Assembly (NCBI GenBank): GCA_008729055.1
Contig: SDUX01000010.1
Span: 1,751,090-1,815,089, forward strand
Origin: Pyropia haitanensis
Taxonomy: Eukaryota; Rhodophyta; Bangiophyceae; Bangiales; Bangiaceae
Reading direction: 5' to 3'
DNA: 64,000 nt
Positions 23,055 through 33,500 of this stretch are shown here, one piece after another. The notes beneath the pieces are model-generated. The model saw nothing but the letters and a program-made list of their open reading frames with translations. It did not search any database and was not told the origin of the DNA. How positions within the stretch are numbered: position 1 is the stretch's first letter; the number at the start of each line of letters is the position of its first letter. A program made the translations under genes and the position numbers.

Positions 23055-24146
23055 TTACCCCTTGCCGGCCGCCCCCCCGTCGGCGGTGGCCGTCCCACCG
23101 CCGTCTGCCGACGCCGACGGCGCCGCCGCGGTGGCGGCGGCAGCCGCAACGGCGGTCGTGGCGGCGGCGGCCGCCTCCGCCGCCGCCTCCCGCCGCCGAA
23201 AGTCGGTGGAGCTGAGCTTGACGGCCCCCCCCCCCCCCCCCCCAGCAGCGGCACCACCACCACCGCCAGCGGCGGCCAGCCGCGCCCCCCCCGGGCGGCC
23301 TGGATCCCCCCCACCCCCCCCACCACCTCGGCACTCACCGCCAGCGCGTGCACGTCCCGCCGCGTCGCACACACGCCGGCGGCGTCGTGGAGCACGGACG
23401 GCACGATGGCGACGCCGGCGCGGGCCACGGCGGCGGCAAACGCGGCGGCGGCGGCGGTGCGCGCGGCGACCGGCGCGATCCGCCCGCGGTGCGCCTTGTG
23501 GCGGAGGAGGCCGTCGCCCGTGACGCCAATGAGGAGGGTGGCCGTCGCGGCGGTGGCGGCGACGGCGAGGAGGAGGCGGTGGCCCGCGTGGAGGTGGTCA
23601 AAGGTGCCGCCAACGGCGACGACGGGGTAGGCGGGGAAGGGTGGGGGGGGGGGGGGGGGGTGGGCGTGCCGCTGTGGCCGGTCGTGGCCGGCGCTGCTGC
23701 CGCTGCCGCGGCTGCCACCGCCGCGTCGGCGGGGACGACAACGTCGGCCAGCGGCGCGTGGCGGCCAACGACGGTGTAGACGGCGACGAGGAAGGCGGTG
23801 AGGGCGTCGGGCGGGTCGGCGACGTCACGCACGCCGCCGCCGCCGCCCGCATCGTCGTCGGCGTCGGCGTCGTCGCCGCTGTCAGCGTCCCCGTCCGCGT
23901 CCGCGTCGGCGCCGCCGCCGCCGCCACCGCTGCCGCCGCCGCCACCGGGAGGGGCGGCCGCCGCCGCCGCCGCCGTCACGGGCGTAATGACCAGCGTGGT
24001 GGCCGGTGGGGGCAGCGCCGCGGCCAGCGCCGCCGCCCCGCGGCGGCTGAGCGGCAGCGGCAGGGACAGGTGGCGCCGCCGGCGGGCGGGGGGGCGCCGC
24101 CGGTGGGGGGGGGGGAGGCTGGTGGGGGGGGGGGTGCCGCCGCCAT
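23055..24146 (-). CDS. COAD: Phosphopantetheine adenylyltransferase (CoA synthesis), frame-broken
   Basis: PPAT joins 4'-phosphopantetheine and ATP to dephospho-CoA, the penultimate step of CoA synthesis. On the minus strand the nucleotidyltransferase signature GGTFDHLHAGHRLLL lies at about 23570-23615, followed by LLIGVTGDGLLRHKAHRGR, the helix-rich middle, VHALAVSAEVVGG near 23330, a GRGWPPLAVVVVPLL strand, and the eukaryotic-type end motif KLSSTDFRRR at about 23191-23220. The stop is at 23055. Upstream, DALTAFLVAVYTVVGRHAPLADVVVP matches the poorly conserved N-terminal part. The pieces lie in different frames, joined at a run of 18 G (23643-23660) and a run of 19 C (23225-23243), with probably one more change at 24105-24134. 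Each change equals one missing base. The start at 24146 (MAAAPPPPPA) is the best ATG but unproven. The C-terminal Ala-rich tail is unusual. Confidence 0.85.
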
Positions 24147-25270
24147 GGCCGGAACCACGCGGCGGCTGGGTGGGGTAGCGGCGACGGCAGGCGAGGGGAG
24201 GGGAACGCTTGGCGGGGAGGAAAAGGGGGTTGGGGGGAGGGGGGGGAGGCGGAGAACGACGGGAGGGGACGGCGTGGAAGGGGGGGGGAGGGGGGGGAGG
24301 GGGGGGGGGGGGGTACCAGACTCCTGCAACCGCCGGCCACGCTGGTGGGGGCGCCGGGGCCGGAGCGGCAGCGGCGGCAGAGCCAAGGCAGGGCCGCGGC
24401 GTCGGGGGAGAGCCGCGGCTGGCGTGAAGGTGGGCGACCGCTGTCGCCGTACAGCAGTACCGCACCGCCCCCGGCAGCCGGGGTCGGGGCAGCGGGAGGG
24501 CGTGGCCGCGGCCCCCGCGGGCCCGCCGGCGCGCGGCACAGATCCCGGCCGGCGGCCACGCGGCGGCCCGCGACGCCCGCGCCACTGCCAGCGCGGGTGG
24601 GCTGGGCGGGCGCGCCGGGACGGCGGGGAGCTGGGGGGAGGGGGCACCCGCGGGGGTGAAGGACGGCGGAGCGGGAGGGAGTGGGGAAGACGAGGCAGGC
24701 CCAGCCGGGGAACCCCTGGGGGGGGGGGGGGGGGGGAGGTGGCACACGGGCGGGCGCTGTCGGCCCCCCTGACGCGCCCGCCTGGTGCGGCGCCGTGGCG
24801 GTCCTACGGGCTGCGGCGCGGCGGCCGCCCGGGGTGGCGGCGGGGGGACGGCGGACACGCGTCGCCCCCCCCCACCCCGCGTCTCTTCCCCCCCCGCCGC
24901 CCCCCGCCCTGTCAGCCGCATCTTGCCAAACACGCCACTGGGGGCTGCATGGGCAGCGACCGCAACGGGCTAGAAGGCAAAAAAGAAAAAAAAAAAAAAA
25001 CAGAAGGGGGGGGGACCGCCTGCCCGCCGCAGCGTCGAGAAAAAGCGTCCGCCGTCGACCCCTGACGCCCGTCGCCACCCCTATGACCCCCCCCCCCCCC
25101 CGCCCCCACAACTCCCGCCAAATCGTCACCGCCGCCGCACCACGCCGCCGTCGCCCCCCCCGCTGCACCGCGCACCCCCCCCCCACCCTCCCCGCCCCGC
25201 CCGCCGCCGCCGCCGCCGCCGCCGCCGCCCGCCGCCCGTCCGACGCGGCCACGCTGGGGCTCCCCCCCCC
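24147..25270. other. Intergenic region between two minus-strand genes
   Basis: G-run-rich DNA holding the upstream region of the PPAT gene and the 3' flank of the aminotransferase gene. No further coding region is supported. Confidence 0.5.
24979..25000 (-). terminator. Candidate T-rich 3'-end signal after the aminotransferase gene
   Basis: An A-rich tract on the plus strand, thus T-rich on the coding strand, about 270 bases past the stop at 25271. It follows the same pattern as the plus-strand genes. Confidence 0.25.
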
Positions 25271-26817
25271 CTACGCGTCGCCGCCCGCGGCCACGCCAAA
25301 CGCCTTGCGCCACGCGCCAAACAGCACCGCCTGGCTCGCCGGGCACCGCACGCCCAGCCGCAGGTGCGCGGGCTGGCCGTAGCTCGCGCACCACCGCACC
25401 GGCACGCCCGCCGCCTGTGCCACGTCCGCCGCGCGCCGGGCGGTCGCCTCGGCGCCCGTGTCGACGTACACCCACGGCACCCACGCGGGCGACGCGGCGT
25501 TGGGCGCCCACCCGAGCTCCCGCAGGTGCCCCTCGGTGGCGGCCTTCCAGCCGGGCAGCGTCTCCCACGAGCGGCGGAGGTACGCGTCGTCCGCGGCGGC
25601 GGCCACGGCAAACGCCTGCGCGGCCGAGTTGCAGCTCCAGGGCGTCTGCATCTTTTTGAGGGTCATCGTCCAGCTGGGCGACGCGGCGATGGTGCCGAGC
25701 CGCAGGCCCGGGCAGGACCACAGCTTGGTCCACGACGCGAGCACCACCACCTTGGCCGGGTACTTGTCAATGAGGTTGAGCGCCGACGCGGCGCGCCAAT
25801 TGGGGCCCTCAAACACGATGAAGCTCTCGTCGACAACGACCAGGCCGGGGGCGGCCGCGACGAGCGCGTCGAGGTCGGCCAGGCTCATGACGTCGCCGGT
25901 CGGCGAGTTGGGGTGGATGATGACCGTCACGCCCGCGGGTTCGGTCGAGCCCGCCGGCAGCACCTCCCGCCCCGCCGCTACTGCCGCGCGGTCATACTCC
26001 TTGTACGCCGCCGCGTACGGGCCGTTGCGCAGCGGCCCGGCCGGGCCGACGCGCATGACCAGGTCGATAAACTCCGACGCGCCATTGCCGAGGAGCATCT
26101 GCGAGGCGGGGAAGTCGGTCAGCCGCGCCATCGCCGCGAGCGCGTCGCCCGCGTCGGCGGCGGGGTAGTGGTGGATGTGCGCAAGCGCCGCGGCGGCCGC
26201 GGCGGTCGCGCCGGCGGGCGCGCCAAACGGGTTGGTCGTGACCGAAAAGTCATCGACAAACGAGTCGCCGCACGCGCGCCATGTTTGGCCCCCGTGGACC
26301 TCCTGTAGGGGGGGGGGGGGGGGGGGGGGGGCAAGGACAGAGGTGAAGAGAAGCCGTCCAGAGACAGTGCGGTAAGGAGTGAGACGCACCGAGACAGAGG
26401 CGGTGACACCAACAGAAGACCGCGACAAGTAAAAACAGGGTAAGCAGGCGGGACGGGTCAGCACCAGTACAGCGTCCTGCCTAGCAGGCACCACCCCGAA
26501 CAGGGACAGCGCTCCTGCCCCACGGGGCCCAGCCCATCAGCGCTTCACGCCAGCGCGGTGGCCAGGCCGACCTGGACAACCTGGCGGCAGCGGCAGGAGG
26601 CAGCAACAAACGGAAGGACGGCCCGCCAGCCCGCCCGCCCCTCGCCCCGCCTCCCCCACCCCGCAAACCGCATCCCTGCTAGACTCCACGTGGAATGAGC
26701 GTTGACCCCGTTGCGACGCGAGCGCTCGGCCCGTCTCCCACCTACCTGCGTCTTCTTGTCCCACAGCATGGGGGCAGTACTCCCCACGGTCTCCTTTTCG
26801 TCCCCAACTGCAGCCAT
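25271..26817 (-). CDS. PLP-dependent aminotransferase, HisC/CobD-like, one intron
   Basis: Fold-type I PLP enzyme of the histidinol-phosphate aminotransferase / threonine-phosphate decarboxylase group. Exon 1 (26817-26746) encodes 24 residues starting MAAVGDEKETV. Exon 2 (26302-25271) encodes 343, joined in phase 0, giving 367 residues. Landmarks: VHGGQTW (26-32) and DDFSVTTNPFGAP, as in CobD/CobC proteins; LGNGASEFI (95-103) binding the PLP phosphate; HPNSPTG (154-160, Asn156); VVVDESF (Asp182); SWTKLWSCPGLRLG with Schiff-base Lys217; and LRLGVR with Arg339 for the substrate carboxylate. All expected catalytic residues are present. The exact substrate cannot be settled: histidinol phosphate, threonine phosphate or an unrelated amino acid are possible. 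No convincing transit peptide follows the ATG. The next gene upstream, Sec16, is divergent. Confidence 0.88.
26303..26745 (-). other. Intron of the aminotransferase gene (443 bp)
   Basis: On the minus strand the donor is ACGCAG|GTAGGT and the acceptor is a long C tract then CTACAG|GAGGTC. Removing it joins two coding exons in phase 0, and the product reads continuously across the junction (DKKTQ-EVHGGQTW). Confidence 0.85.
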
Positions 26818-27512
26818 GGTGGAGCTCGGGCGCGGGGGGGTAGGCGGTGAGCAAGGCGGCGAACACGGCGGTGGTGGACGGGGACGGGATGGCGATGCGT
26901 ACGGCGAAGTGGCCAGTAGGTGCCGCCGTCGGCCGCTGGCTTTGAGCCACCCATGCTGGTGGGACGGGTGCTTAGTCCACCAGGCTGACAGTGGTGGTGC
27001 CGCCTCCACATGGATCACGAGATGCATCATTTTTGTTGGAATGAGCAGGAGTTTATCTTAATTGTTCTGTGCGCGTGAGCGGCCTGTGAGTGATTGAAGA
27101 AGTGTATTGAAGAACTTCATGAAATTATGTGGTGCCGACTGTCAGGCACACGGGAAGTGGTCGTCGTGACGGCTGCCCCGCCGCCCCACCCACCCACCCA
27201 CCCTACCCACCCACCCGTCTTTGTCCATGCGATCCCCGTCGCCGCCCTCGCTGCGGCGCCGCCCGCGACGGCGCTGACACCCATTGGCGGGGACCACCAC
27301 GCTCCCCCCCTCCCCATCCCCGACCCCCACCTCCCCCCCCTCGTCTACTGCCACCGCTACCGCGGTGGCTACCGGGCAGCGGACCATACTCGGTCCTCCT
27401 TCGCCACGGGTGCGGCTGCCGCCGCTTCTCCCCCCCCCACCCCCCGTCTCCACCCCCCCCCCCCCTCGACCCCGCTCCCGGCGCTCGCCAGCGTGTGGGT
27501 GCGGCCGGCGCC
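26818..27512. other. Divergent intergenic region (aminotransferase and Sec16 promoters)
   Basis: About 700 bases between two divergent start codons, with a relatively AT-rich middle (27020-27150). It probably holds both promoters. No TATA box or other element is certain. A CACCCACC-type pyrimidine tract lies near 27185-27215. Confidence 0.5.
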
Positions 27513-30500
27513 ATGGACCGGCGTCCCCGCCTCAGCCGGCCCGCCTCCACCCCTATCCCTGGCGGTCGCCGGCCGTCCCAGACGCCCCCACCGGCCGCGG
27601 CGCCGCGGCCACCGGCCGCCCGCGCCACCGCCGCCGCCAGCACCGGCGCCCCTGCCGCTGCCGCCACCGCCGCGGCGGGGGCACCGGCGGGCCCCCCGCC
27701 GGCTGCCGGCTCGGCCGGCACGGCCGCCTCGGGCGGCCCGGCCGGGCGCGCCCCCCCCGGCGGGCGCCGCCTGTCGTCGACGGCGCTGCGCTCGGCGGGC
27801 GCGTCGTCCCGCGCGGCCGGCGATGGCGGCGGCGGCGGCGGTGGCGGCGGCGGCGGCAGCCGGCCGTCGCGGCCACCCCCTCCGCGGCCGCCCTCCTCCA
27901 ACGCCTCCTCCACCGCCTCGACCCGCCGGCGCGCCCGCGTGGCGGGCGGCGGCCGCCCGACCGGCGGGTCCGTCGCGGGGGGGGCGGCCGCCGGCGGTGG
28001 CGCCCGCCGGCCGAGGCCCGCCAGCGGCCGCCCCGCGTCGGCGCGCATGACGGGTACCGCCGCGGCCGCCGGCGCGTCACGCGGCGGCTTTGAGCTCGTC
28101 GACGACTTTGACGCGCTCGTGGGCGCCGCCGCCGCCGCCGCCGCTGCGCCGCCGCCCGCCGCTGCCGCCGCCGCCGCTCGCCCCCGCCGGCCAACGAGCA
28201 GCCGCCAGCCGGGGGGCGTGGGGGGGGGGGCGGCGGCCGCGATCGGCGCGTCGGCGGCGGCACGCCACCGCCCGTAGCCCCGCCCACGGCGGGGACGACG
28301 GCGGCGGCGGCGGCGGCGGCGCCACCGCCGCGGCTGGTCGCCTCCCGCGTGCGGTCGGGCCTGGGCAGCGCGCTGCCGGCGGGGCGCGGCGGCGGGCCTC
28401 CGCTGCTGGCGGGGCCACCGCCGGCGGCGGGGTCGGCCGCGCTGGGAGGGGCGACGGAGCCGCCGCCGCCGCCAGTGCCGCTGCCGATGCCGCCGGCGTC
28501 GGGCGCGCCCGACGGGGACGGCCGGCTGGCGGGGCCGCCGCCGCCGCTGCCGCCGCCGACCGGCACGGGGCGGCCGGCATGGGCGGGCGCGTCGCCCCAG
28601 CGGCCCATCCGCGCAGGGGAGGTGCCCGCGGCGGCGCGGCCGGCGGCGGCGTGGCTGCCCCCGCGGCCCGCGGCGTTTGGCTCGCCGGCGGCGGCCGCCC
28701 CGTGGGCCCCCGCCCCGGCCCCTGATGCAGACGCCGACGGGCCGGCACCGGGGGGGGGCGGGTGGCCGCCAGCGCAGGGCGCTGCTGTTGGACCCGACGG
28801 GGGGGGAGGGGGTGGCGCCGGCGGCGAGCCGGCGGTCGCCGCTACTGCGACTGCTTCCTCGCGACGGCCGCCGTCCCCTGTGCCCGTCGGGGGTGCCGGG
28901 TGGTCGACGACTGCGCTGCCATCCGCCAGCCAAGACGCTGCTGGATCTGTTGGCAAGGGCGCGGGTGGCGCTGGCGGCGGGCCGACGGGCGTCACCCCCG
29001 TGGCTGCATCCCCGCGGTGGTCGCCGTCCCCCCCGCCCGTCGGAGGTGCCGGGTGGTCGACCGCTGCACTGCCATCCTCCAGCCAGGACGTTACTGGCCT
29101 CGACGGGATGGGCCGGAGTGGCCCGGGCGGCGAGCCGGCGGTTGCAGCTGCCACGGCGCCTCCGCCGCGGCGGTCCTCATCCCCCACGCCCGCAGGCGGT
29201 GCCGGGTGGTCGACCGCTGCGCTGCCATCCTCCAGCCATGCCGACTTTGGCGGAGTCGGTTGGGAAGGCACGCCGCATCTGCCGTCCCCCCCGGCTGCAT
29301 CGCGGCCGCCGCCTCCGCCGCCGCCGCCGGTCGGGTCGTCCCACCTCCCCGACGATGCGGGCTGGTCCACCGCCGCCGTGCCTGCGACGAGCCAGGTTCA
29401 CGTGGCGACGGCACCGGCGCCCGCCGCCGGCGCCAAGGATGATGTGGGGTGGTCGGCGGTTGGTGGACCCGTGGCGGCCGCCGCCGACGGGATGGGAGCT
29501 GGCGGCGGCACGGATGGCGGCTGGGCGTCGGTGGTGGCCGCCGACAGCGACGCGGGCGCCGGCGGCTGGGCGTTGGGCGCGCCTGCCGACAGCGACGCTG
29601 GCGCGGGTGGATGGGTGCCGATGGCGGGGGCCGATGGCGATGGCGGATGGGCAGGTGACGGCGATGCGGGCGGCGGTGCGTGGGGCGGGGCACCGCCCCC
29701 TGCTCCCACAACAGGCGGTGAAGCAGCAGGTAGTGCTGTCCCGCCGCCGCGGTCGCGGCCTGGCCCAGCCGCCGCCGTCCAGCCGTCCGTGGAGGAAGAC
29801 GTGCCGGTTGGTGGGCCGCCCGCGACAGCCTCTGACGCTGCGTGGTCCGGCGCTGCTGAGCCGTCGGTGAGCGCAGAGCGGCCGGTCGGCAAGAGCGCAG
29901 CGGCGGCGACGCTTCCGGCATCCCTGGCGAGAGCCCCTGTCGACGATGCCCCCACTGCCGCCAAAGGGCTGCCCATGCCGTTGGACCGGCCGCCAACGGA
30001 GGAGGGGCTGCCATCTTCCGAAATGAGCGCGGCGGCGGACGCCGCCAGCGGGCGTCCGCTTGTCGCCTCGGCGGCCGCCACGGCACCCCCACCCCCCGCG
30101 CCTTGGGATGTGATTCCGCCCGCCGGCGGGGACAGCGTGACCGCCGCTGGCTGGGACGGCGGCGGCAACAGTGAGACTACTGCGGGCTGGAATGTTGGCG
30201 GCGGTGCCGCCACCACTGGCAACGACACGGGCTGGGACGCTGTTGGTGGTGCCGACGCAGCTGCTGGCGATGGCGTCGCCGCCGCTGGCTGGGATGCGGT
30301 GGGCGGCGGCGGCGCCACCGCTGGCGACGACGCGGCCGCCGTTGGCTGGGATCCCATGGCTGGCGGTGCCGTCACGAGTGGCGATGCCGCGGCCGTCGTT
30401 GGCTGGGACGTGGACGGCGGTGGGGCTGCCGCGGGCGACGACCCCGGCGGCGTGGCTTGGGACGTGGACTCGTTTGCCCCGCCACCGTCAGCGGGTGCCG

Positions 30501-33500
30501 CGGCCTCGGCGCCGCCGGTGGTGGCGCCGGTGTCCCGGGGGCCGATTGCTGTGGCCGCGCCACCGCCGTCAACGACGAGCACCGACGCCGCTGTCACCAC
30601 TGGGCGTGGTGATCATCGGCCGCCGGCATCCTGGGATGATGCCACCAATGGTGACGTTGGCGCCGGCGGCGGTGGCACCGATGCGACCGTACCACCCCCA
30701 GCCCCAGTGCCGGCGCCGGCGCCAGCCGCCTCAGTCCAATCGGCCGCGTGGGACGAGGTACCGGCGGCGGAGCCGGCCGAGATGGCGGCACCTCCCGCCG
30801 CCGCCGCCGTGCCGTGGGGTGTCCGCCCGCCTGCGCCGGCCGACGATGCGGCTTCCGAGCCGGTAGCGGCGTCCGGCATGGACGGCGAGGCGGCGCGGTG
30901 GGGGCCCCGCCCGCCGGCGGTCGCAGCGGATGACGGCGCGTCGCCTCCGCCCAATGGTGGCGACGGCGCTCCGTGGGGTGAACCCCCGGCGGCGGCCGTC
31001 CACGCGGGCGGGCCGACGGCATCCGCTGGCGGAGTCGCACCTTGGAACGTACCCTCAACGGCAGCGAACGACTCGGGCGGGACAGCGGCGGTCACTGACG
31101 GGGTTGCGCCGTGGGACGTGGCGCCGCCGGCGGCCGCTGATGGCGCCGCGCCGTTGGGTGCACCCGCCGCAGCGACTGGCGATGCCGCCCAGGGGACTGC
31201 GCCGTGGGATGTGCCGCCGTCGGCGGCCGCCACTGACGGGGTCGCGCCGTGGGACATGGCGCCGGCGGCGGCTGCTGATGGGGCCGCGCCGTGGGATGTG
31301 CCCGCCGCTGCCACTGGTGACGCCGCCCAAGGGACGGCTCCGTGGGATATGCACCTGCCGGCGGCCACCGACGGGGTCGCGCCGTGGGACGTGCCGCCAC
31401 CAGTCGCCGCTGACGGGACCGCACTGTCGGGCGCACCCGCGGTGACCAGTGGTGACGGGGCCGCCCTCGCCGATGCGGGTGGAGCTGCGCCGTGGGACGC
31501 GGCACCGTCAGCGGCCACTGACGGGGTCGCACCTTGGGAGGTGACGTCAACCGCCGTAGATACGTCTGCGCCGTCGGACTCATCCGTGACGGCTGCTGTT
31601 GACGGGGCGACCCCCGCCGCCGCGGATGGAGCGACACCACGGGATGCGGCACCGCGGGACGCGGCACCGCCAGCCGCTGCGCACGTGACCGCGCCTGCGG
31701 ACGCGCCCGCGACAGCCACTGTTGACGGGCCCACCTCCGCCGCCGCGGACGGCGCTGCGCCGTGGGGCGTGGCGCCGCCAGCCGCCACTGACGGGGTCGC
31801 GCCGTGGGACGTAGCGCCGCCAGCCACCGCCGACGGCGGCGGTGCGACCGCGGTGGCGGCCGCGCCACCGCCGCCGGCACCCGCGCGCCACGACGCGGAT
31901 GGCGGGTGGAAGGTGGACGCGGCCGCGGCCGACGCCGAGTGGGCGGCGTGGGACCTGAGCCCGCGCAAGGCGGCGCGGGCGGGGGGCGGGGGTGCGCCCC
32001 CCACCGCGCCCGACGGCGGAGTGGACGGTTGGGGGGGGGGGGGGGGGGGGGGGGAACCGACGACGCGGGCGCGGACTGGGACGTGGACCCGTTTGCGCCG
32101 CCGCCGCCGGCCGCGGCCGCGCACGACGCCGCGCCGGGTGCGGACGACGCCACGGCAGCGGTGGTAGCAGCAACGGCAGCGGCGGGCGACGCGCCACCCT
32201 CTGCGGCCGACGGCAGCGCCACGGCGTGGGGGGCCGACGCTCCCGCACCGCCCGCCGCTGCCGCCACCGCCACAGTCGCCGCCACCGGCGGCGGCGGCGG
32301 CGGCGGCGACGGCGCGTCGTGGCGCGTGCCGCCGCCGCCGGCTGCTGCTGACGGTAGCGCGCCGTGGGGTGCGCCGCCTCCACCCGCCACCGCTGCTGGT
32401 GACGCCCCGTGGGACAGACCGGCGCCGGCCACCGGCGCCGATGATGGCGGCGCCCCTTGGGACGCGCCGCCGCCCGTTGCGGCTGCCAGCAGCGACCCAT
32501 TTCAAGCCGCCCCACCGGCCGCTGCTGACCGCGATGGCCCGTGGGGGGAGGCGCCGCCGCCGCCCGCAGCCGCTGCGGACCGTGGGACGGCGGAGGCGGA
32601 CGTGCCGCCGGCTGCCGCCGCCGCCGCCACGCCGCCGGCTGCGCCAGCTGCCGTTTTGCCGGCGGCGCCAGCACCAGCCCCGGCGGCACCGGCGCCGCCC
32701 TCGCCACGGCCCGCCTCGTCCGTGGCACCAGGGATGGCGGCGGTGCCGGCCGACGCGCTCGCGGCCACGGCCGCGCCCGCAGCGACCGCGCCCGCTGCGG
32801 CGGCGACGGCAACGGCAGCGGTGGCGGCGGGCGCCGCGCCTTGGGATGTGGACCCGCCGTCGGCGGCGGACGTCTCGACGTGGCCACTGGGCGCCGACGC
32901 GAACGCGGACGCGGCGGCCGACGCCAGCGGCGGCGGGGGGGACGACGCCTGGGACGTAGACGCGTTTGCGCCGACCCCCGTGATGGAGCCCCCCTCGGGG
33001 GTGCCCGCCACGCTGCCTGCGGCGGGTGTCGACGCGCCGCGAGGCGAGGAGGCCACCCCGTCGTCGGCTGCAGTGGCGACCGCCGCCCTTGCGGCCGCGA
33101 GCCCGCCGGCGCGGCCCGCGATGGCGGCGCCACCACCCCCGCCGCCAGCCGACGCCGCCTCGCAGCAGCCGTCCTTGAGGGAGGCGGGCCCTCTGCCAGC
33201 GGGCGGCCCTGCTTGGGGCGACCGCGTCGCGCCGGCGCCGCCGCTGCTGCCGCCGCCGCGGTCGCCACCGCCACGGCCGCCCCAGTGGGGCGCCGACGCG
33301 CCGTCGCCGTCGTGGATGGCCGCCGACGCGCCGTCGGCGGCGTCGTCCATTGCACCGTCGGGCGGTGGCGGCGGCGCGGCGGCCGCGACGGTGCCGCCAC
33401 TGCCCGCCGTGGCCGGCGCGGCGGCGCCACTGGCGCCGCTGCCGCCAGTGGGGGCGCCGCCGGCCGCCGCCGCGCACGCGGCGGCGGCGCCCGTCGACCG

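Noticed and set aside
23300..23350. Short intron with a perfect GTGAGT donor inside the PPAT gene (minus strand)
   Set aside because: Removing it would delete the conserved VSAEVVGG segment of the family, so the GTGAGT is taken as coding.
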